Assembly: GCF_007431345.1 (NCBI RefSeq)
Contig: NZ_CP041730.1
Span: 2,108,001-2,172,000, forward strand
Source: Chitinimonas arctica
Lineage (GTDB): Bacteria > Pseudomonadota > Gammaproteobacteria > Burkholderiales > Chitinimonadaceae
Length of the DNA stretch: 64,000 bases
Direction: 5' to 3'
Within the stretch, counting starts at the first letter, position 1. Each line of letters starts with the position of its first letter. The notes under the pieces were generated by a model. The model worked only from the letters and a program-made list of their open reading frames with translations. It was not told the origin of the DNA and made no database searches. Position numbers and translations under genes: made by a program. Below, piece by piece: positions 56,236 through 64,000 of this stretch.

Positions 56236-57165
56236 ATGAAACGTTTCGCAACTATGCTCGCGGCGCTGGGGCTGGTCCTGGCGCTGCCCGCGCCGGCCAT
56301 GGCCGCTTCCAGCGGCTATACCCAAACGCAATACCCCATCGTGCTGGTGCACGGCCTGTTCGGTTTCGATCAGGCCCTGGGGGTGGATTATTTCTATCGC
56401 ATACCCGGCGAGCTGAGAAAGGGCGGCGCCCAGGTTTACGTGGCCCAGGTATCCGCCACCAACAGTACCGAGACACGTGGCGAACAGCTGCTGAGCCAGG
56501 TCCGCAATATCCTGGCCATCACCGGCGCCAGCAAGGTCAACCTGATCGGCCATAGCCATGGCGCTCCAACCATCCGCTATGTCGCCGGCGTGGCGCCGCA
56601 GCTGGTGGCATCCGTCACCAGCGTGGGCGGGGTCAATAAGGGATCGCGCGTGGCCGATGTGGTACGCCGCACCATTCCGCCCGGCTCGGTATCGGAAACC
56701 GTGGCGGCCGGACTGGCGCGCGGTCTTTCGGCCTTGATCTCGGTGGCATCGGGCGGTAGCAACCTGCCCCAAGACCCCTTGGCCGCCATGGAATCGCTGA
56801 CGACCGCCAGCATGGCCAACTTCAATGCCCGCTTCCCGGCCGGCGTGCCCACCAGCCATTGCGGCGAAGGCGCCTACAACGTCAATGGCGTGCGCTATTA
56901 CTCCTGGAGCGGTGGCAGTACCGTCACCAATATCTTCGACGTCTCGGATGCCGCTATGGGATTGACCGGCCTGGTCTACGGCGAACCCAGCGACGGCCTG
57001 GTGGGTACCTGCGTCAGCCACCTGGGCCAGGTACTGCGCGACAACTACCGGATGAACCATGTCGATGAAATGAATCATTTCTTCGGCATCGTCCATCTGT
57101 TCGAGACCAGCCCGGTCACGGTGTACCGCCAGCAGGCGAACCGCTTGAAGAACGCCGGACTGTAA
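56236..57165 (+). CDS. lipA: Secreted triacylglycerol lipase, family I.1 (LipA type)
   Basis: A 309-residue lipase with a signal peptide (about 1-23, ending AMA). The fold core begins YPIVLVHGLFGFD, catalytic triad S107 in GHSHG, D253 and H275 (NHVDEMNH), and a likely disulfide C209-C259. The close resemblance to Pseudomonas LipA extends to the C-terminus (SPVTVYRQQANRLKNAGL). One oddity: the usual A/T-P-H-x-GS segment is GGVNKGS here (131-137). Strong AAGGAG ribosome-binding site. Folding should require the foldase encoded next. Confidence 0.95.
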   Translation: MKRFATMLAALGLVLALPAPAMAASSGYTQTQYPIVLVHGLFGFDQALGVDYFYRIPGELRKGGAQVYVAQVSATNSTETRGEQLLSQVRNILAITGASKVNLIGHSHGAPTIRYVAGVAPQLVASVTSVGGVNKGSRVADVVRRTIPPGSVSETVAAGLARGLSALISVASGGSNLPQDPLAAMESLTTASMANFNARFPAGVPTSHCGEGAYNVNGVRYYSWSGGSTVTNIFDVSDAAMGLTGLVYGEPSDGLVGTCVSHLGQVLRDNYRMNHVDEMNHFFGIVHLFETSPVTVYRQQANRLKNAGL

Positions 57166-57186
57166 GCACCCAATACCACCCGATTG

Positions 57187-57216
57187 CCCTTCCCGCGAGC
57201 GGGAGGGGCTTTTTTG
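57187..57216 (+). terminator. Intrinsic terminator between lipase and foldase genes
   Basis: CCCTTCCCGC paired with GCGGGAGGGG (one G-T) around a short GA loop, followed by CTTTTTT. It would allow partial read-through so that more lipase than foldase is made. Confidence 0.78.
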
Positions 57217-57229
57217 CGAGCATACCGGC

Positions 57230-58159
57230 ATGTCCTTTTCCGTTAAGCAACGCCCCGTTCTGCTGGCCGCAGCGGCCGGCCTGGTCCTTCTCGCCGTGCT
57301 TTGGCGCGGTGGCCCTTCCACCCGCCCCGCACGGGAAATCAACGTCCCCGCCCCTTCCCTTGTCGGCACGGTCGCGGACGGCGCCACCCGGCTGGCCAGC
57401 GAAGGCACCGTGGCAAACGAAGCCTTGCGCGATCTCTTCGATTATTACCTAGCCACCCAAGGGGAACAGTCCTTGCCACAGATCGTCGCCCAATTGGAAC
57501 GCGAACTGGACAGCCGCTTGCCGGCCAAGGAGGCGGCGGCGGCCAAGCGGCTGTTGCAGCGTTATCTGGCTTTCAAACGCGCCCTGATTGCGCGCGAGCA
57601 GGATCCGGACCTGGCCGGCACCAGCCTGGCGGCCATGCGCGCCCGCCTGGATGCCACGCGCCGGCTGCGGGGAGAGTTTTTTAGCAGCGGCGAAGACAAG
57701 GCCATGTTCGGCTGGCAGGACAGCTATGACAGCGACGCGCTGTCTCGCCTGGAGATCAATCGCGACCAGCGTCTCAGTCCGGCACAGAAGGCGGCCAGCC
57801 TGGCACGGCTGGACGCCAGCCTACCGCCCGATATCCTGCAGGCCCGCCAGATGCCGATGCAGCATCTGACCCTGGCCGACAATGTGGCGACGGCCCGCCA
57901 GCAGGGTGCAGACGAGCAAAAGGTCTTCCAACTGCGCGCCGCCAGCGTCGGCAAGGAAGCGGCCGAACGGCTGGCCGTGCTGGACCGCGACGAGGCTGCT
58001 TGGCAACAGCGCATGGCCGCCTACCTGGCCGACCTGGCGCTGATCAGCAAAAACGGGCTTCCCGCCGCCGAGCAGGCCCAGGCCATCAGCCAATTGCGCG
58101 CCTCGCGCTTTACCGCCGAGGAGCAATTGCGACTGACGGCCTATGAGCCGGCGACTTAA
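57230..58159 (+). CDS. lifO: Lipase-specific foldase (Lif/LimA)
   Basis: A 309-residue steric chaperone anchored by one N-terminal transmembrane helix (about 9-25). The Lif motif is RDLFDYYLA (67-75). The rest is helical and charged (KEAAAAKRLLQRY, QKAASLARLDASL, AEEQLRLTAYEP), typical of the extended foldase that wraps the lipase in the periplasm before type II secretion. The gene follows lipA after 64 nt with a terminator between them. Confidence 0.94.
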   Translation: MSFSVKQRPVLLAAAAGLVLLAVLWRGGPSTRPAREINVPAPSLVGTVADGATRLASEGTVANEALRDLFDYYLATQGEQSLPQIVAQLERELDSRLPAKEAAAAKRLLQRYLAFKRALIAREQDPDLAGTSLAAMRARLDATRRLRGEFFSSGEDKAMFGWQDSYDSDALSRLEINRDQRLSPAQKAASLARLDASLPPDILQARQMPMQHLTLADNVATARQQGADEQKVFQLRAASVGKEAAERLAVLDRDEAAWQQRMAAYLADLALISKNGLPAAEQAQAISQLRASRFTAEEQLRLTAYEPAT

Positions 58160-58165
58160 AACCCC

Positions 58166-60127
58166 CTACCACCGATAGCCGGCGCTGGCGAACCAGCGGC
58201 GGCCCGGCATCGGGTAGAGATTGTAATTGGCACCTGAGGTGCTCTTGACGCCATAGCTGGCATAGCGCTTATCGCCCAGGTTTTGGCCGCTCAGCGCCAA
58301 TTGCCAGCCGCCGACCCGATGGCTCAGCTTCAAATCGACGGTACCGTAGCCGGCCAGCCAAGGGCCGGTGTTGATCTGGTCGTTGTCGATACGGCTATGG
58401 CTGACCGCATGCAGCTGGCCATCCAGCCGCGTTGCGTCGGACCAGGCCCAGCCCAGGCTGAGATTGCCTTGCAGGCGCGGCACCAGGGGCACCTGCTTGC
58501 CGGTGACATCCTTGCCGCCGTAGACGCCGCCACGGAAGCGCGCATCCAGCCAGGTCATATTGGCGGCCAGATCCAGTTCGCCGATTTTTTGCGACCATTC
58601 CAGCTCCATACCCTGCCGGCGGGTTGGCGCCAGATTGATATTGGCACCAAAACCGTTCACATAGGGCTGGAACGCGATCTCGTCACGCAGACGCATGCTG
58701 AAAGCACTTACGCGCAGCTTGCCTTCACCCAGCCTGGCTTCCGTGCCAAGTTCAAAATCGCGCGAGCGTTGGCTGCGCAGTTCGCTATTGCCGACCAGTT
58801 CGTCGGCATTGGCCAGCCGGTAGCTCTGTCCAACGCGGGCGTACCACCACAGATCCGCGGACAAGTGCTGGCGCCAGCCCAGTTGCAGGGCATTGGGCGC
58901 GTCGTCACGTTTGAATTCCATGGCAGGGCTCCATGGCGAAGCCGCCACCAGCACGGTCTGGCTGGCGCGCTCATGCCGGGCGCCCACGGTCAGGCGGCTG
59001 CCCGCCTGCACGGCATAGCCGAGGTCGACCCACAGCGCCTCGGTATGCAGCCGGCTGGTGCCGGCCAGGTCCGAAGCGACCAGGCTACCGCTGTAGCGTT
59101 CGGTATGGGCACGGCCGATATCGATGCCGCCGGCCACCTCCAATCCACCCCATTGCAGACCCAGCCGGGGCGAGAAGCGATTCTCGTGGCTTTCGCGCCG
59201 GTCGCGCGAGGGGAAGCCGCCATAATCGAAATAGGCATCGGTGTCCTTGCCGCGGCGGCTGCCGTCCAAGGCCCAGCGGCCTCCCTCGAACTTGCCTTCG
59301 CCATGCAGGGTTAAGCGCTCACCCTCGGTCTTGCCCCAGTCCTTGGGGGTACTGCTGCTCCAGGGCGCCTGGATGAATTCGTTGAGACCAGTGGCCGGAT
59401 TGACCCGGTTGGGGCCAGGGAAGCGCAGCTCCTCGGTTTCCTTGGCCAGGCCCAGTTCCAGACGACTACGCTCATCCTGCCAACCGAATTGGGCCGCACC
59501 GGCAAGCAGCTTGTTGCGGCCATTGTCGCGGTAGCCATCGGTTTCTTCATGGCGGCCGTCGGCGCGCAGGCTAAAAGCACCCTGCCGCAAACCACCGCCT
59601 AGCAGCAGTTGACGGCGGGCATGGCTACCGACGCCCAATTGAATGTCCGCACCGGTGTCGCGACGGGTAATCAGATTGATGACACCACCGCTGCTACCGC
59701 CACCCCAGGCCACGCTGCCGCCCCGAACGATCTCGATGCGCTCCAGCCGGTTAAGGGCGATCACGGTCAATTGCGGCGACGACAGATCGTTGTCGTTCAA
59801 TTTGACGCCATCGAGCAGGATCAGAGTATTGCTGGCACCGCTGGCGCCAAAGCCGCGCAGGTCGATGCTGCCGTTGCCGGTCGAATCGCTGTTGCGCATG
59901 GTGACACCGGCCACGCCGGCCAATAGCTCGGGCAGGCTGGTGGCGGTGGAATGTTCGATATCGCTGCTGCTGAGCACCGTCAGATTCACCGGGCGGATGG
60001 CGCGGGAGGCCAAACGGGTGCCGGTCACTTCGATGCGGCCGAGCTCGGTTTCGGCTTCAGCCAGGGCGGGCAAGGCAATGCCGGCCAGACTCAGGGCGGC
60101 GACGAGAGGGGTAAGACGGGAAAACAT
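58166..60127 (-). CDS. btuB: TonB-dependent outer-membrane receptor, probably for cobalamin (BtuB-like)
   Basis: A 653-residue TonB-dependent receptor. Signal peptide (about 1-24, ending PALA), TonB-box-like start of the plug (ELGRIEVTGTRL), plug domain with LPELLAGVAGVTMRNSDSTG and RIEIVRGG, then a 22-strand barrel ending in an aromatic residue (YRW). The start ATG 60127 has GGAG 7 nt upstream, and the 19-codon in-frame extension beyond it is not needed. The upstream cobalamin riboswitch makes vitamin B12 or related corrinoid the likely ligand. No other cob genes are nearby. Confidence 0.85.
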   Translation of the reverse strand: MFSRLTPLVAALSLAGIALPALAEAETELGRIEVTGTRLASRAIRPVNLTVLSSSDIEHSTATSLPELLAGVAGVTMRNSDSTGNGSIDLRGFGASGASNTLILLDGVKLNDNDLSSPQLTVIALNRLERIEIVRGGSVAWGGGSSGGVINLITRRDTGADIQLGVGSHARRQLLLGGGLRQGAFSLRADGRHEETDGYRDNGRNKLLAGAAQFGWQDERSRLELGLAKETEELRFPGPNRVNPATGLNEFIQAPWSSSTPKDWGKTEGERLTLHGEGKFEGGRWALDGSRRGKDTDAYFDYGGFPSRDRRESHENRFSPRLGLQWGGLEVAGGIDIGRAHTERYSGSLVASDLAGTSRLHTEALWVDLGYAVQAGSRLTVGARHERASQTVLVAASPWSPAMEFKRDDAPNALQLGWRQHLSADLWWYARVGQSYRLANADELVGNSELRSQRSRDFELGTEARLGEGKLRVSAFSMRLRDEIAFQPYVNGFGANINLAPTRRQGMELEWSQKIGELDLAANMTWLDARFRGGVYGGKDVTGKQVPLVPRLQGNLSLGWAWSDATRLDGQLHAVSHSRIDNDQINTGPWLAGYGTVDLKLSHRVGGWQLALSGQNLGDKRYASYGVKSTSGANYNLYPMPGRRWFASAGYRW

Positions 60128-60281
60128 AGGAAACTCCACTGCGCCTGCCCACCGCAGGCGATAAAACAAGCGGAGGCGCGACACGGTGCAGCAGGCTCGG
60201 GCGGCCTGGCGGCGTCACGGAAAGGGCGCCCGCCGCGGCCTCCGCACCTGCCATTTCCACGGCATGGTGGCCGGGATATGG

Positions 60282-60424
60282 TCGATAGGCCGGTCTCCGG
60301 GCTTGCCGCGCATCTCGTCGCCTTGGCGGCGGACAGCGGCTTACCGTTGCGGGGGCAGCGCCGGATTTGACCATGGGCCTCACCGGCTTCCCGTTTCACC
60401 TCGTTTTCGCGAGGCACCTATCGA
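60282..60424 (-). ncRNA. Cobalamin (B12) riboswitch
   Basis: Minus-strand conserved elements appear in order: AACGGGAAGCCGGTGAG, the GCTGCCCCCGCAACGGTAAG core and the B12 box AAGCCCGGAGACCGGCC (60286-60304 region). The closing helix P1 is perfect: TCGATAGG (60282-60289 on the plus strand) pairs with CCTATCGA (60417-60424). Between it and the receptor ATG lies a further hairpin near the GGAG ribosome-binding site, consistent with translational control by adenosylcobalamin. Confidence 0.92.
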
Positions 60425-60550
60425 AGGGGCGGATTATAAAGGCTGCGGCGAATGACGCCGAACTAATCTTCCGGCGAGCTGGAAATATGGCCGATGCCTT
60501 GTCATGCTGTATGTATGCATGCATGCGCCACCGAGGGATAAGGAAGACCT

Positions 60551-60859
60551 ATGCTGATCAAACGCGTTATCGAGGTATGGGGAAAAGGCATGGACGGCGC
60601 CTTGCTGGCCCAATGGCCGGTAGCCGACACCATTTCGCCGCAGCGGCTGCTACAGATGTTCGTCGCCGAGCAGCGGCAGCCCGATCCGGACATGCTGCTC
60701 TCCTATTTCCTCGACAAGGACAAGCTGGCGGCGCTACAGCCCTACGTGGCGCAACAGCTGGAAGCGGACCGCCATGACTATATCCTCACCGCCTTCGGCA
60801 TGCCGAGCGCACGGGCCCGGGCCGCCGAACCGGACGATGAGGCGGAACCCTTCGATTAA
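60551..60859 (+). CDS. Small protein of unknown function
   Basis: A 102-residue soluble acidic protein with a good ribosome-binding site (AAGGAAG, 6 nt before the ATG). It opens MLIKRVIEVWGKGMDGALL and is mostly helical by composition, ending in a Glu/Asp-rich tail. No family was recognised. The stop codon overlaps that of the convergent sterol-desaturase gene through the palindrome TTAA, which gives a stop on each strand. Coding is supported by the ribosome-binding site and the well-behaved composition. Confidence 0.6.
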   Translation: MLIKRVIEVWGKGMDGALLAQWPVADTISPQRLLQMFVAEQRQPDPDMLLSYFLDKDKLAALQPYVAQQLEADRHDYILTAFGMPSARARAAEPDDEAEPFD

Positions 60860-61851
60860 GCGGGGCCGGGCGGCCTACGACCCCCCGTTGCCGGGTACGG
60901 CAAGCGGGCCGCCGACGGCTCGGGCACCTTCTCGGCCCACTCGGGCGGCTTCCACAAATGGCGCGGGTCCTTGTCGCGCCAGACGTCGCGGAACATGGCG
61001 GCCCACTCGTGGAAGGTCAGCGTCAGCGGGTTGTGGCTGCGGACCTGCCGAACGATACCGAATACCGGCTGCGCCTCTTCCTCCACATAGGAACCGAACA
61101 GCTTGTCCCATATGATCAGCACGCCGGCGAAATTGCGGTCGATATATTGCGGGTTCTTGGCGTGATGGACGCGGTGGTGCGAGGGGGTATTGAAAATCTT
61201 TTCGAACCAGTCCAATTTGCCTACCGCTTCGGTATGGACAAAGAATTGGTAGCCCAGGTTGAGGCCGACCACCAATAGGACCAGATCGGGCGAGAAGCCC
61301 AGCCAGGCCATGGGCAGCCAGAAGGCCCACATGCCGGACAGCGGATAGGTCAGGCTCTGGCGGAAGGCGGTGGAAAGATTCAGACGCTCGCTGGAATGAT
61401 GGGTGACGTGGCTCGACCACAGCCAGCGCACGCGATGACTGGCGCGATGGAAGCCGTAGTACAGAAAATCCTGGATCAGGAAGGCCGCCAGCACACTCCA
61501 CCAGGTATTGGGAAATACCTGGACCCCATGGTCATAGGTCCAGGTGTAGGCCGTCTTGATGAACAGCACGGTGGCCAGCAGATCGGCGCCCTGATGCATC
61601 AAGGCCAGCCCGGCATTGGAAAGGGAGTCGACCAGCGAGTATTTGACGATGCCGCGTCGATGCCAATACCAGGCTTCCAGGGCGATGCAAATCAAGAAGA
61701 TAGGGGCCAAAGCCAATAGGACGAGGCCGGGATCGAAACCGAGTTCCATGATGGGGATCAAGCAAGCGATAGATGCAAGATGGTAACGCCAGGTGGGGCT
61801 ACCCGCTATGAATACCCGATAAGCGTGCGATAGAAGTGGGGGGCGCAACAC
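60856..61851 (-). CDS. Sterol desaturase/fatty acid hydroxylase family membrane protein
   Basis: A 331-residue multipass membrane protein with the non-haem di-iron histidine clusters of the family: HRASH, HVTHHSSE and HHRVHH, plus further conserved histidines. These enzymes hydroxylate or desaturate sterols, carotenoids or fatty acids; the substrate is not evident. Two starts are possible: GTG 61851, just after the stop of the upstream gene with a GGGGGAGG site that also encodes its glycine tail, or ATG 61749, which opens MELGFDPG and gives 297 residues. Co-transcribed with the TIGR04222-like gene. Confidence 0.85.
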   Translation of the reverse strand: MLRPPLLSHAYRVFIAGSPTWRYHLASIACLIPIMELGFDPGLVLLALAPIFLICIALEAWYWHRRGIVKYSLVDSLSNAGLALMHQGADLLATVLFIKTAYTWTYDHGVQVFPNTWWSVLAAFLIQDFLYYGFHRASHRVRWLWSSHVTHHSSERLNLSTAFRQSLTYPLSGMWAFWLPMAWLGFSPDLVLLVVGLNLGYQFFVHTEAVGKLDWFEKIFNTPSHHRVHHAKNPQYIDRNFAGVLIIWDKLFGSYVEEEAQPVFGIVRQVRSHNPLTLTFHEWAAMFRDVWRDKDPRHLWKPPEWAEKVPEPSAARLPYPATGGRRPPGPA

Positions 61852-63318
61852 TCAGTCGCCTCCCCCGCCACAACCGCCACATCCTCCCCCGCCGCCGTCC
61901 GACCCGCCGCCGCTATCCGAACCGGTACAACTGCTGCCACTACCACTGCTGTTCGTGCTGCAACTACTACCTGTTCCGCCGCTCACGCCGCCATGGCCCG
62001 TGGGCAAACTGCCTATGGGCATGTGCGCCCAGGCGGTTCCATCCAGAGCGGAGCTGCCCACCAGGGCGAAACCATCGGCGGTCTGCTCGCGTGAATCGGC
62101 TCGTGTCGGGCGGTGCCGCTGTTTCAGCTGCAACAGCTGCCGACCCAGTTCGGTGTGGGCCAGCCCACGGCCGCGCCGCCATAGGTAGAACAGCCACATT
62201 GCGCTGAATACGGTCAGGGTAGCCAACAGAAAGCCGATGGGGCGCTCATGGCTCACGCCAAGATATAGCTTGGCCGCCCCAAGCGACCACAGCAAGGCGC
62301 CCGTTATCAATACCGGCATATCGCGCCTTGCCCGCCCCACGGTATCGAACAGCAGCTTTTGCTGTTCCAGCGATTGCCGAATGGACCGCATGGCAACACG
62401 GCCAGCGTTCGATAAGCGAAGATAATGCTTAGCCTTACCGATGCCACGCAGAAGTTCGCGCTCAAATGCGTGCCTACCTCCCTGGCCGGCGGATGGCAGC
62501 GAGTGCACCATGCCGGTGCTGCTCATCGACACCTGTTCGTACTGCGCCAATCGAAGCAAGCCGGTATCCAGCACACGGCGCTCGCCCCCTGCCAGGTAGG
62601 CGGTCTGATAGCAATCCAGGCTAGGCGGCAACCTGGCCTCGGCGCTGCGGTCCCAGCGGCCAGACAGCCTCGGCCAGCGCCATGCGAGCAGCGCCCATAC
62701 CACCAGCGCAGCCAAATAGCCGGCCAGGAAGTCCGGGCCCTGAATGTCCGCCAAGGTGGCACACGCGGTCAAAAGCAGGCTACCCGCCGCGCCGGCCAGC
62801 GCGCCTGCACGCAGGCCGGGCAGCTCCGGCCTGCGCATGTACCAATGCCGCTTGGTATCCAGGCGAATAAAGCGGCTGGATACCGGCGCAGGCGGCCAGA
62901 TATCGGCGGGGGCGGCTTCGCCGAACAAACGCTCGTAGCTGGCCAAGGTCTGCTGGTAGAGCAGCTGATATTGCCTATCCTGACTGGCCCCACCCCGGCT
63001 GGGTTCGTGGTGCAGGCTTTGCCGCAGGACGTTCGGGCAGAAGATTTCCCAATAATCGCGGCTATCGCATAAATGCAGGTGCCAGGCCTGATCCACCGCA
63101 TCGGATGGGGAAGCAATATGCCCGCTCGCGATGGCCAGCAGCACAAAACGTCGATACTCCTCGACGACGCGTCGCGCGTAGGCTGCGGACCAGCCATTCT
63201 GCTGGGCGAGTTTGGCACTGAAGGGCTGGGCATGGTCCGCCCGGTCCAGCGGGTGATGTTGTATCCGTCGATAAAGCGACTGCTGCATCGCGCTCATCGC
63301 GCCCTGCTCGGTACGCAT
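61852..63318 (-). CDS. TIGR04222-like membrane protein with glycine-rich C-terminus
   Basis: A 488-residue protein with an N-terminal soluble domain containing VDQAWHLHLCDSRDYW (about 77-92), as in glycine-rich-domain proteins, then hydrophobic segments (about 170-200 and 320-365), and a C-terminus of Ser/Gly/Cys: GGGGGCGGCGGGGD. TIGR04222 proteins are uncharacterised and often lie near sorting or secretion genes. The ATG 63318 is chosen for its AGGAG at proper distance. The stop is followed at once by the GTG of the sterol-desaturase gene. Function unknown. Confidence 0.72.
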   Translation of the reverse strand: MRTEQGAMSAMQQSLYRRIQHHPLDRADHAQPFSAKLAQQNGWSAAYARRVVEEYRRFVLLAIASGHIASPSDAVDQAWHLHLCDSRDYWEIFCPNVLRQSLHHEPSRGGASQDRQYQLLYQQTLASYERLFGEAAPADIWPPAPVSSRFIRLDTKRHWYMRRPELPGLRAGALAGAAGSLLLTACATLADIQGPDFLAGYLAALVVWALLAWRWPRLSGRWDRSAEARLPPSLDCYQTAYLAGGERRVLDTGLLRLAQYEQVSMSSTGMVHSLPSAGQGGRHAFERELLRGIGKAKHYLRLSNAGRVAMRSIRQSLEQQKLLFDTVGRARRDMPVLITGALLWSLGAAKLYLGVSHERPIGFLLATLTVFSAMWLFYLWRRGRGLAHTELGRQLLQLKQRHRPTRADSREQTADGFALVGSSALDGTAWAHMPIGSLPTGHGGVSGGTGSSCSTNSSGSGSSCTGSDSGGGSDGGGGGCGGCGGGGD

Positions 63319-63384
63319 GGCAAGACTCCTGGCCTGAACAGCAACGATCACAAGCATAACCCGATGGGCTATGGTGAATAGCCT

Positions 63385-64000
63385 ATGACAGCAAAATCCT
63401 ATGATCTTCTGGTGGTGGGCGGCGGCATCAATGGCGCCGGCATCGCCAATCATGCCGCGCAAGCGGGCCTGAACCCATTGCTGGTGGAGCAAGGCGATCT
63501 AGCCGGCGCCACTTCGTCCGCCTCCAGCAAGCTGATACACGGCGGCCTGCGCTACCTGGAACAACGCCAGTTCCGCTTGGTGCGCGAATCGCTGGGCGAA
63601 CGGGAAGTCCTATTGAAGATGGCCCCCCACCTGGTGCGGCCCTTGTCCTTCGTGCTGCCGCACCATGCCGGCCTGCGCCCAGCCTGGCTGATACGGCTGG
63701 GATTGTTTTGCTATGACCATCTTGGCGGGCGTGAACGCCTGCCGACTTCCTATGGCATCAATCTGCGCCGGCATGCCTGGGGTGAACCGCTGCAGCCGGC
63801 CTTCCGCAAGGGCTTCGTCTATGCCGACTGCTGGGCGGACGACGCCAGGCTGGTCCTGGCCAATGCGCTGCAATGTCAGGAGCTTGGCGGTACCGTCCGC
63901 ACCCGCACGCGACTGGAGCTAGCCCATCGGGAAGGCCGCCAATGGCGGGCCGAGCTGCGTAGCGCAACCGGCCAGAGCGAGGTGGTCTATACCCGCGCGC
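63385..64000 (+). CDS. glpD: Aerobic glycerol-3-phosphate dehydrogenase GlpD, 5' part (runs off the window end)
   Basis: The visible 205 residues start MTAKSYDLLVVGGGINGAGI, the FAD-binding dinucleotide motif, and continue with LVEQGDLAGATSSASSKLIHGGLRYLE and YADCWADDARLVLANA, all GlpD signatures. The membrane-associated flavoenzyme oxidises glycerol-3-phosphate to DHAP and feeds the quinone pool. The rest lies beyond the window. It is divergent from the TIGR04222-like gene with about 65 bp between them. Confidence 0.93.
   Translation, partial: MTAKSYDLLVVGGGINGAGIANHAAQAGLNPLLVEQGDLAGATSSASSKLIHGGLRYLEQRQFRLVRESLGEREVLLKMAPHLVRPLSFVLPHHAGLRPAWLIRLGLFCYDHLGGRERLPTSYGINLRRHAWGEPLQPAFRKGFVYADCWADDARLVLANALQCQELGGTVRTRTRLELAHREGRQWRAELRSATGQSEVVYTRA

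Overview
The window is GC-rich, gene-dense chromosomal DNA of a betaproteobacterium. Gene content and order (pilMNOPQ-aroK-aroB, rplU-rpmA-obgE with divergent ispB, glyQ/glyS-gmhB-plsC, a MidA-type methyltransferase beside a pteridine reductase and ttcA, RegB/RegA, a PEP-CTERM protein) fit Betaproteobacteria, perhaps a Neisseriales/Chitinimonas-like lineage. The genus is a guess that the 16S gene at 23601-25139 could settle. No IS element, prophage, integrase or CRISPR array is visible.

Layout. 1-2192 (minus): 5' part of phoH, a GNAT acetyltransferase, miaB, tandem terminators and tRNA-Met. 2281-7798: MidA-like methyltransferase (minus), then plus-strand pteridine reductase, ttcA, a spermidine-synthase-like protein, rppH and galE. 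8074-11210: a GT2 glycosyltransferase convergent with a short polyprenyl-phosphate sugar transferase placed behind aroK-aroB. 11231-16187 (minus): pilM-N-O-P-Q, the type IV pilus alignment complex and secretin, divergent from the PBP1A gene (16367-18673), which is followed by a YcgR-type c-di-GMP receptor. 19897-25364 (minus): a complete rRNA operon with promoter, boxA, 16S, tRNA-Ile, tRNA-Ala, boxA, 23S, 5S and terminator. 25510-33874 (minus): rplU-rpmA ending in its own terminator, then obgE, a three-gene MksF/MksE/MksB-like condensin cluster, a YjbR-family gene and an RlmL-type rRNA methyltransferase, closed by a strong terminator. 34167-37420 (plus): ispB, a Phd/VapC-type toxin-antitoxin pair, a secreted protein of unknown function, then a short scar resembling the 3' ends of ispB and of the antitoxin gene.

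37425-45948 (minus): recC-recB-recD with ATGA overlaps. 46085-51671 (plus): glyQ, an unknown lipoprotein, glyS, gmhB, plsC and a YgjP-like metallopeptidase. 51818-53179: a leucine-rich-repeat protein ending in a CaaX-like tetrapeptide and a PEP-CTERM protein, convergent on one terminator. 53379-55135: RegB/RegA-like redox two-component system. 55213-58159: inositol-monophosphatase family enzyme, secreted lipase and its foldase, with a terminator between the last two. 58166-60424 (minus): a TonB-dependent receptor preceded by a cobalamin riboswitch, so probably BtuB. 60551-64000: a small unknown protein, a sterol-desaturase-family membrane protein, a TIGR04222-like glycine-rich membrane protein and the 5' part of glpD.

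Most genes are housekeeping. The points most worth following are the orphan condensin operon behind obgE, the duplication scar around the toxin-antitoxin locus, and the leucine-rich-repeat protein with a possible prenylation motif.
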